Positions 46,307 to 55,140 of a stretch of DNA of 64,000 nt are shown in pieces; the first letter of the stretch is position 1, and every line of letters begins with the position of its first letter. The DNA lies in the NCBI GenBank assembly GCA_020443075.1, contig JAGRIU010000049.1, forward strand, positions 49,148 through 113,147, written 5' to 3'. The stretch is from Alphaproteobacteria bacterium. Its GTDB lineage: Bacteria > Pseudomonadota > Alphaproteobacteria > Micavibrionales > Micavibrionaceae. The notes beneath the pieces were generated by a model. It worked only from the letters and a program-made list of their open reading frames with translations, ran no database searches and had not been told where the DNA came from. The position numbers and the translations under genes were made by a program.

Positions 46307-47152
46307 TTAACCCGTTATGTCTGTGGCTTCGAAGGCTTTGAGGCAGACAAAGCCGTTTTGTGCGGCGATGACGATTTCCCGGCTCAGGCGCGCAGCGACG
46401 GTTCCGGGGGTCAGTTTATGTTTTTCCTGCCAGACGTCGTAATCATAAACAACCCACAGGCGGGCATCGAAATGGGCAATCGAGCCGAAGCGGCCAAAGG
46501 CGCGGCCTACGGTGTCTATGTCGTGGACGGGTTTTGTCCAGTCCAACATGCGTTCTTCATCCGTGGGGGCGGGCAGGGTAAAGGCGGCTTTTTCGTTTTG
46601 CGGGCGGGCCTCTTTCCAATGCTTCGGTAGATCGGCAAAGAGTGCGCTGATCATGTCCGGCGCATGGAGAGCGATTTTGGCTGTGTAGGTTTCGACGGTT
46701 TCTTTGGGGCCGAGATTAAATTTATGTTGGATGAGGATGTCGCCGGCATCAAATTTTTGTGTCATTTTATGAGCGGTGAAGCCTGCGGCTTTGCCTAGAT
46801 TTTGCATGATGATTTTGGGAATCGGCATCAGGCCGCGCGCATAAGGCAGGTAGGTCGGGTGGACGTTGATGGCGTAGGCTTTTTCTTCGTCGATGGGCGG
46901 AATTTTATGCGGGTATCCGGCGGCGATGAAAGCGTTGCAGCCTTGGTTTATAAAGTCTTCGATGTGCCCGGGCGTGGCCGGAGACTGGATGAGCGGGATG
47001 TTGATGCGTCCGGCTATGGTTTGGCAGTCTGTGTTGAAGTTAAAAACGTTATCGCAGGGGAAGGTGAAAATAGCGGCGAGGCTATGGCCGTCTTCGATCA
47101 GGCGCAGAGCCGAGGGGAGCATAAAGTCATAGCCGAAAAATACAAATTTCAT
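46307..47152 (-). CDS. Formyltransferase-family protein (Fmt/ArnA-like)
   Basis: A 281-residue protein with the formyltransferase fold. The start is MKFVFFGYDFMLPSALRLI. Catalytic Asn-x-His is in AINVHPTYLPYARG, and the Asp is in KFDAGDILIQHKF. A C-terminal domain of Fmt/ArnA type follows (DWTKPVHDIDTVGRAFG). It may formylate a sugar nucleotide or another amine. True methionyl-tRNA formyltransferase is usually longer (about 310) and linked to def, so this is probably a paralogue. ATG 47152 was chosen because the longer frame upstream has only a TTG start. Confidence 0.78.
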   Translation of the reverse strand: MKFVFFGYDFMLPSALRLIEDGHSLAAIFTFPCDNVFNFNTDCQTIAGRINIPLIQSPATPGHIEDFINQGCNAFIAAGYPHKIPPIDEEKAYAINVHPTYLPYARGLMPIPKIIMQNLGKAAGFTAHKMTQKFDAGDILIQHKFNLGPKETVETYTAKIALHAPDMISALFADLPKHWKEARPQNEKAAFTLPAPTDEERMLDWTKPVHDIDTVGRAFGRFGSIAHFDARLWVVYDYDVWQEKHKLTPGTVAARLSREIVIAAQNGFVCLKAFEATDITG

Positions 47153-47204
47153 GTGTTTGAGTTTCGCAGGAAACGGCCCTTGCAAGCAAGTGGGAATGCA
47201 AAAG

Positions 47205-47233
47205 TTGAAAAATTTTTAATATACGGCTATAGT
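47205..47233 (+). promoter_or_regulatory. Sigma-70-type promoter
   Basis: The -35 TTGAAA (47205-47210) and -10 TATAGT (47228-47233) have the ideal 17-base spacing. The promoter lies about 30 bases upstream of the start of the 63-residue ORF. Confidence 0.65.
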
Positions 47234-47264
47234 TTTTTCATATTGTTTTTATGTGGAGGCGATT

Positions 47265-47456
47265 ATGCCTGTTGTAGATTTTCCTAAGGGGAAAAAAGGT
47301 TCTTCTGCCGTCGAGGATCGTTTGGCGGATCATTTGGATCGTATTATTGAGCAAATGGCGCTTGAGCATTTCCAGACTGTTGAGAATGCGCAGATTGATC
47401 TTATATGGGGAAGAGTGGCTGCGCGTGATAAAGAGCGCGGGGGTCCCGGTTTTTAA
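47265..47456 (+). CDS. Short conserved-looking protein (63 aa)
   Basis: A 63-residue hydrophilic protein with a basic start (PVVDFPKGKKG) and an amphipathic helix around ADHLDRIIEQMALEHFQTVENAQIDLIWGRV. GGAGGCG precedes ATG 47265, and a good promoter lies just upstream, so expression is likely. No family is recognised. It converges on the FlgC-like gene with a 4-base overlap of the stop codons. Confidence 0.65.
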   Translation: MPVVDFPKGKKGSSAVEDRLADHLDRIIEQMALEHFQTVENAQIDLIWGRVAARDKERGGPGF

Positions 47457-47848
47457 GCTTTTTCGTCGAGGACTTTGAGGAGTTCTTTGCCAAGGTCTGA
47501 GGCCGCTTGCAAGGTTTTCAGGTTGGCTTTGTATTGCAGCTTGGCCAGCGTTGTGTTCACCGCTTCTTCGGCCAGATTGATGTTCGGAACGCCGATAATG
47601 CCGTTTTCGTCGGCAAAAGGTGAATCCGCATCATAAGCGGGCGTGAAAGGATTGGCCCGTTCGCCAATCGTTGTATGAACGCCGCCGAGGCTATTGGTTT
47701 CGCTGCGCGCTTCGAGCGGGGCGTACGGCTTGGGTTCTCCATCCAGGGAGCCTGTGGTTTGCACATTGGCGATATTTGATGCGCTGGCATATAATTTCTT
47801 ACTTGCCGCGTCCAAACCTGTGAGTGCTATGCCGATTGAGTCGATCAT
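47453..47848 (-). CDS. FlgC-like flagellar rod-family protein
   Basis: A 131-residue protein with both family signatures. N-terminal IALTGLDAASKKLYASASNIANVQTTG matches the rod-protein start (ANNIANxxTxG) with Ala-Ser for Ala-Asn. C-terminal NINLAEEAVNTTLAKLQYKANLKTLQAASDL matches the Flg_bbr_C helix. The length equals FlgC. No other flagellar gene is in the window, so it is an isolated copy or part of a dispersed regulon. Confidence 0.78.
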   Translation of the reverse strand: MIDSIGIALTGLDAASKKLYASASNIANVQTTGSLDGEPKPYAPLEARSETNSLGGVHTTIGERANPFTPAYDADSPFADENGIIGVPNINLAEEAVNTTLAKLQYKANLKTLQAASDLGKELLKVLDEKA

Positions 47849-47911
47849 AGGTGTATTTTATCATAAAAATTGTTAATATGGATTAAATATAGTTAAAAAG
47901 GGAATGCGTTT

Positions 47912-48451
47912 ATGCGGGTTTTATTGGCTTTACTAGCGGTTGTTATGATGAGCGGTCCGGTCTGGGCTGCGGAAGATGGAAGCTTGTCCAAGGCTTCGGC
48001 TGAGGTTCAGGGGGGCGCGGCGAGCCTATGGAAGTTCATTTGGGGCCCGCCGACGCATGATGAAACACGCCTTTATATCAATGAAGCGAAATGGCCGCAT
48101 AACAGCCAGTGGGCGAATGATCAATGGTCGCCGCAGGACTGGATTGATGCGCGTGGCGGTAATGCTATGGCGGTGGTGAACGGCTTTTACAGCGCCGGGA
48201 TTATCAATGACCAGTATTTCGCAGGCGACGATGTTCCGGTTTTGGAAGTCGGCCAGCGCTTTTTTGATTTATCGGATCTGGATAAACAACGTGTGAGCGC
48301 TTTTATCGACCATGTTTTCGGGGTTACGCGCAGCGATAACGGCCATGGCGCTTTCCGGCTTGTCTTCGTTGAAGACAGCTATTTCTGGGGGCTGTGGAAA
48401 GAAAAGCGCGATATTGGCCTGTTTACGGCGCAGGGCTTGCAGATCCAGTAA
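47912..48451 (+). CDS. Secreted protein, unknown function
   Basis: A 179-residue protein with a clear signal peptide (MRVLLALLAVVMMSGPVWAA, cleavage near residue 20) and a mature domain rich in Trp (KFIWGPP, KWPHNSQWANDQWSPQDWID, FWGLWKEK). AAGGGA precedes the ATG. It is probably periplasmic. No family is recognised. Its 3' end overlaps the converging EamA gene by 29 bases. Confidence 0.72.
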   Translation: MRVLLALLAVVMMSGPVWAAEDGSLSKASAEVQGGAASLWKFIWGPPTHDETRLYINEAKWPHNSQWANDQWSPQDWIDARGGNAMAVVNGFYSAGIINDQYFAGDDVPVLEVGQRFFDLSDLDKQRVSAFIDHVFGVTRSDNGHGAFRLVFVEDSYFWGLWKEKRDIGLFTAQGLQIQ

Positions 48452-49325
48452 TTTTCTTTCTTTCTCTATGTAGGATGTAAAGGTTTGCGGTGATGATGAT
48501 TGCTGCGCCTACAAAGACTGACCAGCCGGGGACGGTCTTCCAGATGAGGATATCAAAACCGCTTGCCCAGATGAGGCCGGTGTAATGGAATGGGGCGACG
48601 ACCGAGACGGGCGCGTAGCGGTAGGCTCCGGCGAGCAGGATTTGCGCGGCGCCACCGGTTAGCCCTAGGAGCAGAAAAATCGGTATTTCTTCAGAATGGA
48701 CAGGTGTGGCTATAAAGGGCATGGCCAGAGCCGGAATGAGTGCGCCGCCAAGGATAAAGTAGAATGTGACCATCATATGCGATTCCGTTTTCAGGCTTCG
48801 CAAGATGATGTGGATGCATGAATGCAGCAAGGCGGCGCAAAAAGCGAAGGCAATGCCGAGTAAATCGGCCTCTCCGGACGGATGAGCGATGAACAAGATG
48901 CCGGTAAAGCCGATCAGGATGGCGCTCCAGCGGTGTGGGCCGATATGTTCTTTGAGGATGAAGAACGCCAGAGCCGGTGCGAGCAGTGTCGAGGTGAAGA
49001 AAATGACTGTGGCATCGGCCAGCGGTAGGTGCTTCCACGCAGCGAAGGTGACGAAAAGTCCGGTTGTGCCGACTAAAACCCGCAGCATGACCCGGAAAGG
49101 ACGGTTTGTTTTCAGGTATTCGTATTTCTTGAAAACCAAAATGTAGGTGAGAAACGGGATGAGCGCGATGGCGTTGCGATAGAACACGGTTTCGACGACA
49201 TGGTGGGTTTCGCTTAAGGTTTTGGCGCAGGCGCTCATGACAGAGAGCAGGAAAATGCTGAGCAGGGCATAGGCCATGCCGTGCAGGATTTTATCGGTAT
49301 TGTTGTTGTCGGTTTCCGGTGTCAT
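48423..49325 (-). CDS. EamA/DMT-family transporter
   Basis: A 300-residue protein with ten hydrophobic helices arranged as two EamA repeats, starting MAYALLSIFLLSVMSACAKTLSE. Family members export amino acids, nucleosides or S-adenosylmethionine, and the substrate cannot be read from sequence. It lies downstream of the ilvC terminator, so it is probably a separate transcript from the ilv operon. Confidence 0.88.
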   Translation of the reverse strand: MTPETDNNNTDKILHGMAYALLSIFLLSVMSACAKTLSETHHVVETVFYRNAIALIPFLTYILVFKKYEYLKTNRPFRVMLRVLVGTTGLFVTFAAWKHLPLADATVIFFTSTLLAPALAFFILKEHIGPHRWSAILIGFTGILFIAHPSGEADLLGIAFAFCAALLHSCIHIILRSLKTESHMMVTFYFILGGALIPALAMPFIATPVHSEEIPIFLLLGLTGGAAQILLAGAYRYAPVSVVAPFHYTGLIWASGFDILIWKTVPGWSVFVGAAIIITANLYILHRERKKITGSASPAP

Positions 49326-49337
49326 GTTTTTGTCTTG

Positions 49338-49372
49338 AAAAAAAGGGCTCCGATTATCACCGCAGCCCTTTT
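49338..49372 (-). terminator. Terminator after ilvC
   Basis: The arms AAGGGCT and AGCCCTT enclose a loop of about 14 bases. On the minus strand the hairpin is followed by seven T, 22 bases past the ilvC stop. Confidence 0.85.
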
Positions 49373-49394
49373 CGTGTTCTTTATGCGATGGATT

Positions 49395-50483
<1,089 letters not shown>

Positions 50484-50546
50484 TTAATCTGTGAAGCGCA
50501 TAAAACAGGGTTTTTACGCGGAAATCAAGGGCAGAATGCAATCAAA

Positions 50547-51110
50547 TCAAATCGAGTGCAGGCCGCGGGAAATGGCGGCGACGCCTGTGCGGCTGACGTC
50601 CTTGAGGCCGAGCGGTTTCATCAGGGCGACAAAAGCGTCGATTTTTTCCGTAGTGCCGGTGATTTCGAAGACGAAGGATTCCAGCGTGGAATCCAGCGGG
50701 CGGGCACGGAACACGTCTGCTATACGCAACGCTTCGATGCGTTTTTCGCCGGAGCCTATGACTTTGACGAGGGCCAGTTCGCGCTCGATATGCGGGCCGA
50801 AGGTTGTCAGGTCGCGCACGCGCTTGACGGAGACGACCTGTTTGATCTGGGCTTTGATTTGTTCGATCACGGCGGGGGTGCCGCTGCACACGATGGTGAT
50901 GCGCGAGGTGTTTTCCTCGTGGTTGGTTTCGGCGACGGTCAGGCTGTCGATGTTATAGCCGCGGCCGGTGAACAGGCCGACAATGCGCGCGAGTACACCG
51001 GGCTCGTTATTCACAACGATGGCCAGCGTATGACTGCTGCTTTCTTCGTGCAGAGCGCTTGGGGCGTAAACGGATTGGCTTTTTTTCGAGGTGCTGCTTG
51101 TTTTTGTCAT
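50547..51110 (-). CDS. ilvH: Acetolactate synthase small (regulatory) subunit
   Basis: A 187-residue ACT-domain protein that regulates the large subunit by valine feedback. The ACT core is HTLAIVVNNEPGVLARIVGLFTGRGYNIDSLTVA, and the C-terminal domain has ALVKV and FEITGTTEKIDAFVALMKPLGL. The N-terminus has a Ser/Thr/Lys-rich stretch of about 20 residues before the ACT domain. ATG 51110 was chosen; a start 33 bases upstream would add unrelated residues. It is separated from ilvB by an unknown membrane gene. Confidence 0.95.
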   Translation of the reverse strand: MTKTSSTSKKSQSVYAPSALHEESSSHTLAIVVNNEPGVLARIVGLFTGRGYNIDSLTVAETNHEENTSRITIVCSGTPAVIEQIKAQIKQVVSVKRVRDLTTFGPHIERELALVKVIGSGEKRIEALRIADVFRARPLDSTLESFVFEITGTTEKIDAFVALMKPLGLKDVSRTGVAAISRGLHSI

Positions 51111-51160
51111 GGGGACGTTATAGCGGAGTTTTATCGCTGACAAAAGAGTTTAATTATTGC

Positions 51161-51745
51161 TCAATACTGCGGGGCATTGTCTATATTTTTCAATTCGTCG
51201 TTTATAATTTTATTCATTTCCCGGTTGTATCTTCGAATTGTTCTGAGGGTTGATATTCCGCCCAGAGCGGATAAAGCGAGAAATCCGAAAGAAATTTTGG
51301 CACCCTGATTGATAATATTTTGTTTTTTCTGATTATCAGCCGGATCGACACCATAGGCGGCGTAGCTAAAATGCCCAACAAGACTCAGTACCGATAGCAG
51401 ACCTGCGCCGACAAATGTTCTAATGTGCATGGAAGCGCGGCTGCTGAGTGGTCCGAGTTTTCTGTGGGCAGTATTTTCTGCCAGATGGCGCCGGAAAGCG
51501 TTTTCATCAATTAGATATTTATAAGAATCAATCATGCCTCCTTCTGTAAGGATACGTCTCATATCATTATTATTAGCTAAGTCGGGATCTGCTTTGATGG
51601 ACTCGATCAGTTGAACAAATTTACGTCCCCACCTTTCAACGGCCGGTGTATCCGAAGGGCTTATGGATTGGCGTTCTTCCCTAAGGCTTTTGATGTTAGC
51701 CAGTAGATGCCGTATTTTTTTGGCTTGGAGTTCTGGGTTTGTCAT
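51161..51745 (-). CDS. Membrane protein of unknown function inside the ilv operon
   Basis: A 194-residue protein. The first 105 residues are hydrophilic and helical. Two membrane segments follow (about 109-131 and 148-168, FVGAGLLSVLSLVGHFSYAAYG and ISFGFLALSALGGISTL), and a basic cytoplasmic tail closes the protein. AGAGGC precedes the ATG, 18 bases after the ilvB stop, so it is clearly co-transcribed. It separates ilvB from ilvH, which are usually adjacent. No family is recognised. Its codon use does not stand out by eye. Confidence 0.75.
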   Translation of the reverse strand: MTNPELQAKKIRHLLANIKSLREERQSISPSDTPAVERWGRKFVQLIESIKADPDLANNNDMRRILTEGGMIDSYKYLIDENAFRRHLAENTAHRKLGPLSSRASMHIRTFVGAGLLSVLSLVGHFSYAAYGVDPADNQKKQNIINQGAKISFGFLALSALGGISTLRTIRRYNREMNKIINDELKNIDNAPQY

Positions 51746-51763
51746 GCGTTGCCTCTTTAAAAT

Positions 51764-53560
51764 CTATACAAGACTCTTGTCAAATTTGTCCGCATCGGGG
51801 GAGAGGATCATCTCGTTGTGGGCTTTGCCGGAGGGGATCATCGGGAAGCAGTTTTCCGTTTGCTCGACGCAGATATCGGCGATGGTGACGCGGTCTGTTT
51901 TAAGCATTTCGGCAATGACTTTATCGAGATCATCCGGTTTTTCCGCGCGCAGGCCGATGCCGCCGAAGGCTTCGGCGAGTTTGACGAAGTCGGGCAGACT
52001 TTCGGTGTAGGAGTTCGAATAGCGTTCACCGTGCAAGAGTTCTTGCCACTGGCGGACCATGCCCATCCAGTGGTTATTCATGATGAAAATCTTGACGGGG
52101 AGTTTGTATTGGACAGCGGTGGATATCTCTTGAATATTCATCATGATCGAGGCATCGCCGGCTACATCGATGACGAGGGCGCCGGGGTGGGCCATTTGCG
52201 TGCCGATGGCGGCGGGCAGGCCGTAGCCCATCGTGCCCAGTCCTCCGGAAGTCATCCAGCGGTTGGGTTCGTTGAACTCCAGAAATTGTGCGGCCCACAT
52301 CTGGTGCTGGCCGACTTCGGTGGTGATGTAGGTTTCGCGCGGATCGTTGTTTGTATATTCGCGGAGTTTTTCCAGAGCAAATTGAGGTTTTATAACTGTT
52401 TTTGAGTTTGTATATCTCAGACAGTTTTTGGTGCGCCATTTGTTGATTTGGTTCCACCAGCTTTCCATGGCGGATTTGTCGGCTTTGTATTTGCGAGCGC
52501 GCCAGACTTCTAACATTGCACGCAGAGCCTGGGCTGCATCGGCGACGATGGGAATATCGACGCGGATGTTTTTGTTGATCGAACTGGCGTCGATATCGAC
52601 ATGGATTTTATGAGAATCCGGCGAGAATTTATCGGTGCGTCCGGTTACGCGGTCGTCAAAGCGTGCGCCGATATTGATCATAACGTCACAATCATGCATG
52701 GCCCAGTTGGCTTCGAACGTGCCGTGCATGCCGAGCATACCCAGCCATTGTTTATCGGTGGCCGGATAAGCGCCTAGTCCCATAAGTGTCGAGGTGATGG
52801 GGAAGCCTGTTTCGCGCACCAGTTCGCGCAAGAGGGCGGAGGCTTCGGGGCCGGCGTTAATGACGCCGCCTCCGGTATAGAAGACGGGACGTTTGGCGTT
52901 TGCCATGAGTTCGACGGCGGCTTCGATGGCGGCTGCATCGGGCGTTGTTTTCGGTTGGTAGTTTTGTGCAGCTTGCGGTTTGGGCGCATGATAAGTCGCT
53001 TTGGCAAACTGGATGTCTTTAGGGATGTCGATGACGACGGGGCCGGGGCGGCCCGTGCGTGCGACGTGGAAGGCTTCGTGCACCGTATCGGCCAGCGCTT
53101 CGGCGCTTTGGGCCAGATAGTTGTGTTTGGTACAGGGGCGGGTGATGCCTGTGGTGTCGGCTTCCTGAAACGCGTCGGTGCCGATCAGGAATGTGGGAAC
53201 CTGACCGCAGAGGCAGACCAGAGGGATTGAATCGAGCAGGGCATCGGTTAGGCCTGTGACGGCATTGGTGGCGCCGGGGCCTGAGGTCACCAGCGCGCAG
53301 CCGACTTTACCGGTTGAGCGGGCATAGCCTTCGGCGGCATGGACTGCGCCGCCTTCCTGACGAACGAGGACGTGTTTGATTTTGTCGGTGTTTTTGAAAA
53401 TCTCATCGTAAATCGGCAAGACCGCGCCGCCGGGATAGCCGAAGATGACTTCGACCCCTTGGTCGATCAGGGCTTTGATAATAATTTCCGCGCCGCTCAT
53501 CTGGGCCGGTTTTTTCGGGGCGGTTTTGCTGGCGTCCTGTTTGGCTTTGCTTGTGCTCAT
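51764..53560 (-). CDS. ilvB: Acetolactate synthase large (catalytic) subunit
   Basis: A 598-residue thiamine-diphosphate enzyme making acetolactate or acetohydroxybutyrate. GYPGGAVLPIYDEIF, the catalytic Glu in VRQEGGAVHAAEGYAR, the FAD-region block and the thiamine-binding VAGDASIMMNIQEISTAVQYKLPVKIFIMNN segment are all present. The N-terminus is extended by a short Lys/Ala-rich stretch. AGGAC precedes the ATG. It follows the dehydratase gene by 71 bases in the same operon. Confidence 0.97.
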   Translation of the reverse strand: MSTSKAKQDASKTAPKKPAQMSGAEIIIKALIDQGVEVIFGYPGGAVLPIYDEIFKNTDKIKHVLVRQEGGAVHAAEGYARSTGKVGCALVTSGPGATNAVTGLTDALLDSIPLVCLCGQVPTFLIGTDAFQEADTTGITRPCTKHNYLAQSAEALADTVHEAFHVARTGRPGPVVIDIPKDIQFAKATYHAPKPQAAQNYQPKTTPDAAAIEAAVELMANAKRPVFYTGGGVINAGPEASALLRELVRETGFPITSTLMGLGAYPATDKQWLGMLGMHGTFEANWAMHDCDVMINIGARFDDRVTGRTDKFSPDSHKIHVDIDASSINKNIRVDIPIVADAAQALRAMLEVWRARKYKADKSAMESWWNQINKWRTKNCLRYTNSKTVIKPQFALEKLREYTNNDPRETYITTEVGQHQMWAAQFLEFNEPNRWMTSGGLGTMGYGLPAAIGTQMAHPGALVIDVAGDASIMMNIQEISTAVQYKLPVKIFIMNNHWMGMVRQWQELLHGERYSNSYTESLPDFVKLAEAFGGIGLRAEKPDDLDKVIAEMLKTDRVTIADICVEQTENCFPMIPSGKAHNEMILSPDADKFDKSLV

Positions 53561-53631
53561 GGTCTTGTCCTTATTTTATAGTGTTGCTCTTACAATTTTT
53601 TGACTGAAAATGCCAGTCTTTTAAGGGGTTT

Positions 53632-54606
53632 TTATGCCGGTGGTGTTTGTCCTTTGAGGATGGTCGTGAAAAGGTCCGCATCAATGTTGCCGCCACTGAG
53701 GATGGCGGCGACTTTTTTACCTTTCATGGTTTCGCGTTCTTTCATGAGCGCGGCCAAGGCCGCGGCGCCTGCACCTTCGGCGACGTTATGCGTGGTCTGG
53801 TATAACAGACGCACCGCAGCGGCGATTTCGTCGTCTGTGACGGCGATGATTTTTTCTGCGCCTTGGGCGTAGATATCCAGCGCTTCTTTAACCGGAATGC
53901 GAACGGCCATGCCATCGGCGAAGGTTTTGGCGCTCTGCGTTTCGGTGGGGCGGCCGGATTCAAAGGAGATTTTGGCGGCTTGCGCTTCGGTGGAGACAAC
54001 GCCGATGATTTTGGTTTTGAGATTGAGGGCATCCCGCGCGGCGATCAGGCCGCAAATGCCCGAGCCGCAGCCGATGGGGACATAAACAGCATCCAGATCC
54101 GGCGCTGCGGTGAAAAGCTCAAGCGCGTAGGTCGAAACGCCGCGTATGATTTCGCTGTGGAAGGCCGGAACGGGGAATAAATCTTCTTGTGCAGCCAGTG
54201 TTTTGGCGTGTCCTGCGGCGGCGCTGAAGTCCTCGCCATGTTCTATGATTTCGGCGCCGAAACTGCGCATGGCGGTGTTTTTTTCGTGTGAGTTTCCGCT
54301 TGGGACAACAATTTTGGCTGTTAATCCGGCGGCTGTGGCGGCGCGCGCCTGACTTTGGCCGTGATTGCCGCGTGTGGCGGTGATAATGCCTTTGGTTTGT
54401 GGGTGAGTGCGTTTAAGCCAGTCCATAAACGTTATGCCGCCGCGGACTTTGAAAGCGCCCGTGGGCGTGTGGTTTTCATGTTTGATCCAGACGGTTGTTC
54501 CCGCATTTTCACAGATTTGCGGCCATACATATTGCGGTGTTGGCGGCATGTGCCTGTAAATATATTTTTGCGCGTCTTCTATGTTTTCTTTTGTTAAGAG
54601 TTTCAT
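53632..54606 (-). CDS. Threonine dehydratase-like PLP enzyme without ACT domain
   Basis: A 324-residue fold-type II PLP enzyme. The Schiff-base Lys53 is in TGAFKVRGG. NHGQ follows, and CGSGICGLIAA is the phosphate-binding loop. It stops after the catalytic domain, lacking the C-terminal ACT-like regulatory domain of biosynthetic IlvA. It would supply 2-ketobutyrate for isoleucine, consistent with being the first structural gene after the ilv leader; a serine/threo-hydroxyaspartate-type activity is possible. ATG 54606 was chosen; the longer frame starts with TTG inside the attenuator region. Confidence 0.85.
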   Translation of the reverse strand: MKLLTKENIEDAQKYIYRHMPPTPQYVWPQICENAGTTVWIKHENHTPTGAFKVRGGITFMDWLKRTHPQTKGIITATRGNHGQSQARAATAAGLTAKIVVPSGNSHEKNTAMRSFGAEIIEHGEDFSAAAGHAKTLAAQEDLFPVPAFHSEIIRGVSTYALELFTAAPDLDAVYVPIGCGSGICGLIAARDALNLKTKIIGVVSTEAQAAKISFESGRPTETQSAKTFADGMAVRIPVKEALDIYAQGAEKIIAVTDDEIAAAVRLLYQTTHNVAEGAGAAALAALMKERETMKGKKVAAILSGGNIDADLFTTILKGQTPPA

Positions 54607-54640
54607 TGTTCGTATCTTTTTTCTCAAAGCATTGGGCAAT

Positions 54641-54670
54641 AAAAAACGCCCTGTTTTTTCGGACAGGGCG
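54641..54670 (-). terminator. Transcription attenuator of the ilv operon
   Basis: The perfect 8-bp arms CGCCCTGT and ACAGGGCG with an 8-base loop are followed on the minus strand by six T. It lies 30 bases past the stop of the leader peptide and 35 bases before the first structural gene. The 3' codons of the leader (GGACGCTG, 54717-54710) can pair with CAGC (54673-54670) and GTCC (54664-54661) in and beside the 5' arm, giving a competing antiterminator. Confidence 0.85.
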
Positions 54671-54700
54671 CTGACATCTTTTGATCTTTTTCGGGCAAGA

Positions 54701-54781
54701 CTAGATGCGCAGCGTCCTTTTCAGGAGCACCACGACGGCCACGGTCAGTCTTGTGTTTGTTTTGATCAACATGGAGAGCAT
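54701..54781 (-). CDS. Branched-chain amino-acid operon leader peptide (26 aa)
   Basis: A 26-codon frame from ATG 54781 to TAG 54701, preceded by AAGGA at good spacing. It contains six Leu, four Val, four Thr and two Ile codons, including the run TVAVVVLLK at residues 13-21. These are the amino acids made by the downstream operon or its precursor Thr. Ribosome stalling at these codons under starvation would free the antiterminator and suppress the hairpin at 54641-54670. This is the classical ilv leader arrangement. The peptide has no other expected function. Confidence 0.85.
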   Translation of the reverse strand: MLSMLIKTNTRLTVAVVVLLKRTLRI

Positions 54782-55140
54782 TAAATCCTTATTTGTTGTG
54801 CTTTGCAATATAAAAAAAGAAAAAGCGCTGCCGGGCCTTATGTTCTTTCGAACATGTTCACAAAGACTGCTATTGGAGGTTCTTGGAGGAGGACAGTCTT
54901 TGCGTGGCCCTTTGCGCTTCTAGTCGTCTTATTGTCGTTTCGTACTTTGTTGTTTCGCTCCTTATGTAGGTTATCTACACCGCGTCGCTCACGCCTCGTC
55001 CGAAAACGATCTAAAACGACTATTGTTTGTCTCGTTCTTATATTTTTATTTTAAGCATTATAATTTCACTGAGTCAATAAAAAATTATAATAAAAATTCA
55101 ATTAATTAAGTTTTTTGAGAAATTATATTTCAATAATGAT
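54782..55140. other. Intergenic region upstream of the ilv leader
   Basis: About 360 bases between the leader peptide and the miaA stop (miaA lies on the same strand). It contains a palindromic element at 54921-55022 and AT-rich flanks, and should hold the ilv promoter. I could not fix a convincing -35/-10 pair. No terminator for miaA was recognised. Confidence 0.6.
54921..55022. repeat. Palindromic intergenic element, distantly like the tad elements
   Basis: Imperfect arms TAGTCGTCTTATTGTCGTTT and their complement (AAAACGATCTAAAACGACTA) surround a centre with TGTAGGTTATCTACA flanked by TTTCGCTCC and CGTCGCTCACG. The layout resembles the elements after cpaF and tadB, but the sequence is different. 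Confidence 0.55.

Noticed and set aside
46307..47152. Calling the formyltransferase Fmt
   Set aside because: It is short for Fmt, not linked to def, and its NVHPTYLPYARG region could equally belong to sugar-nucleotide formyltransferases.
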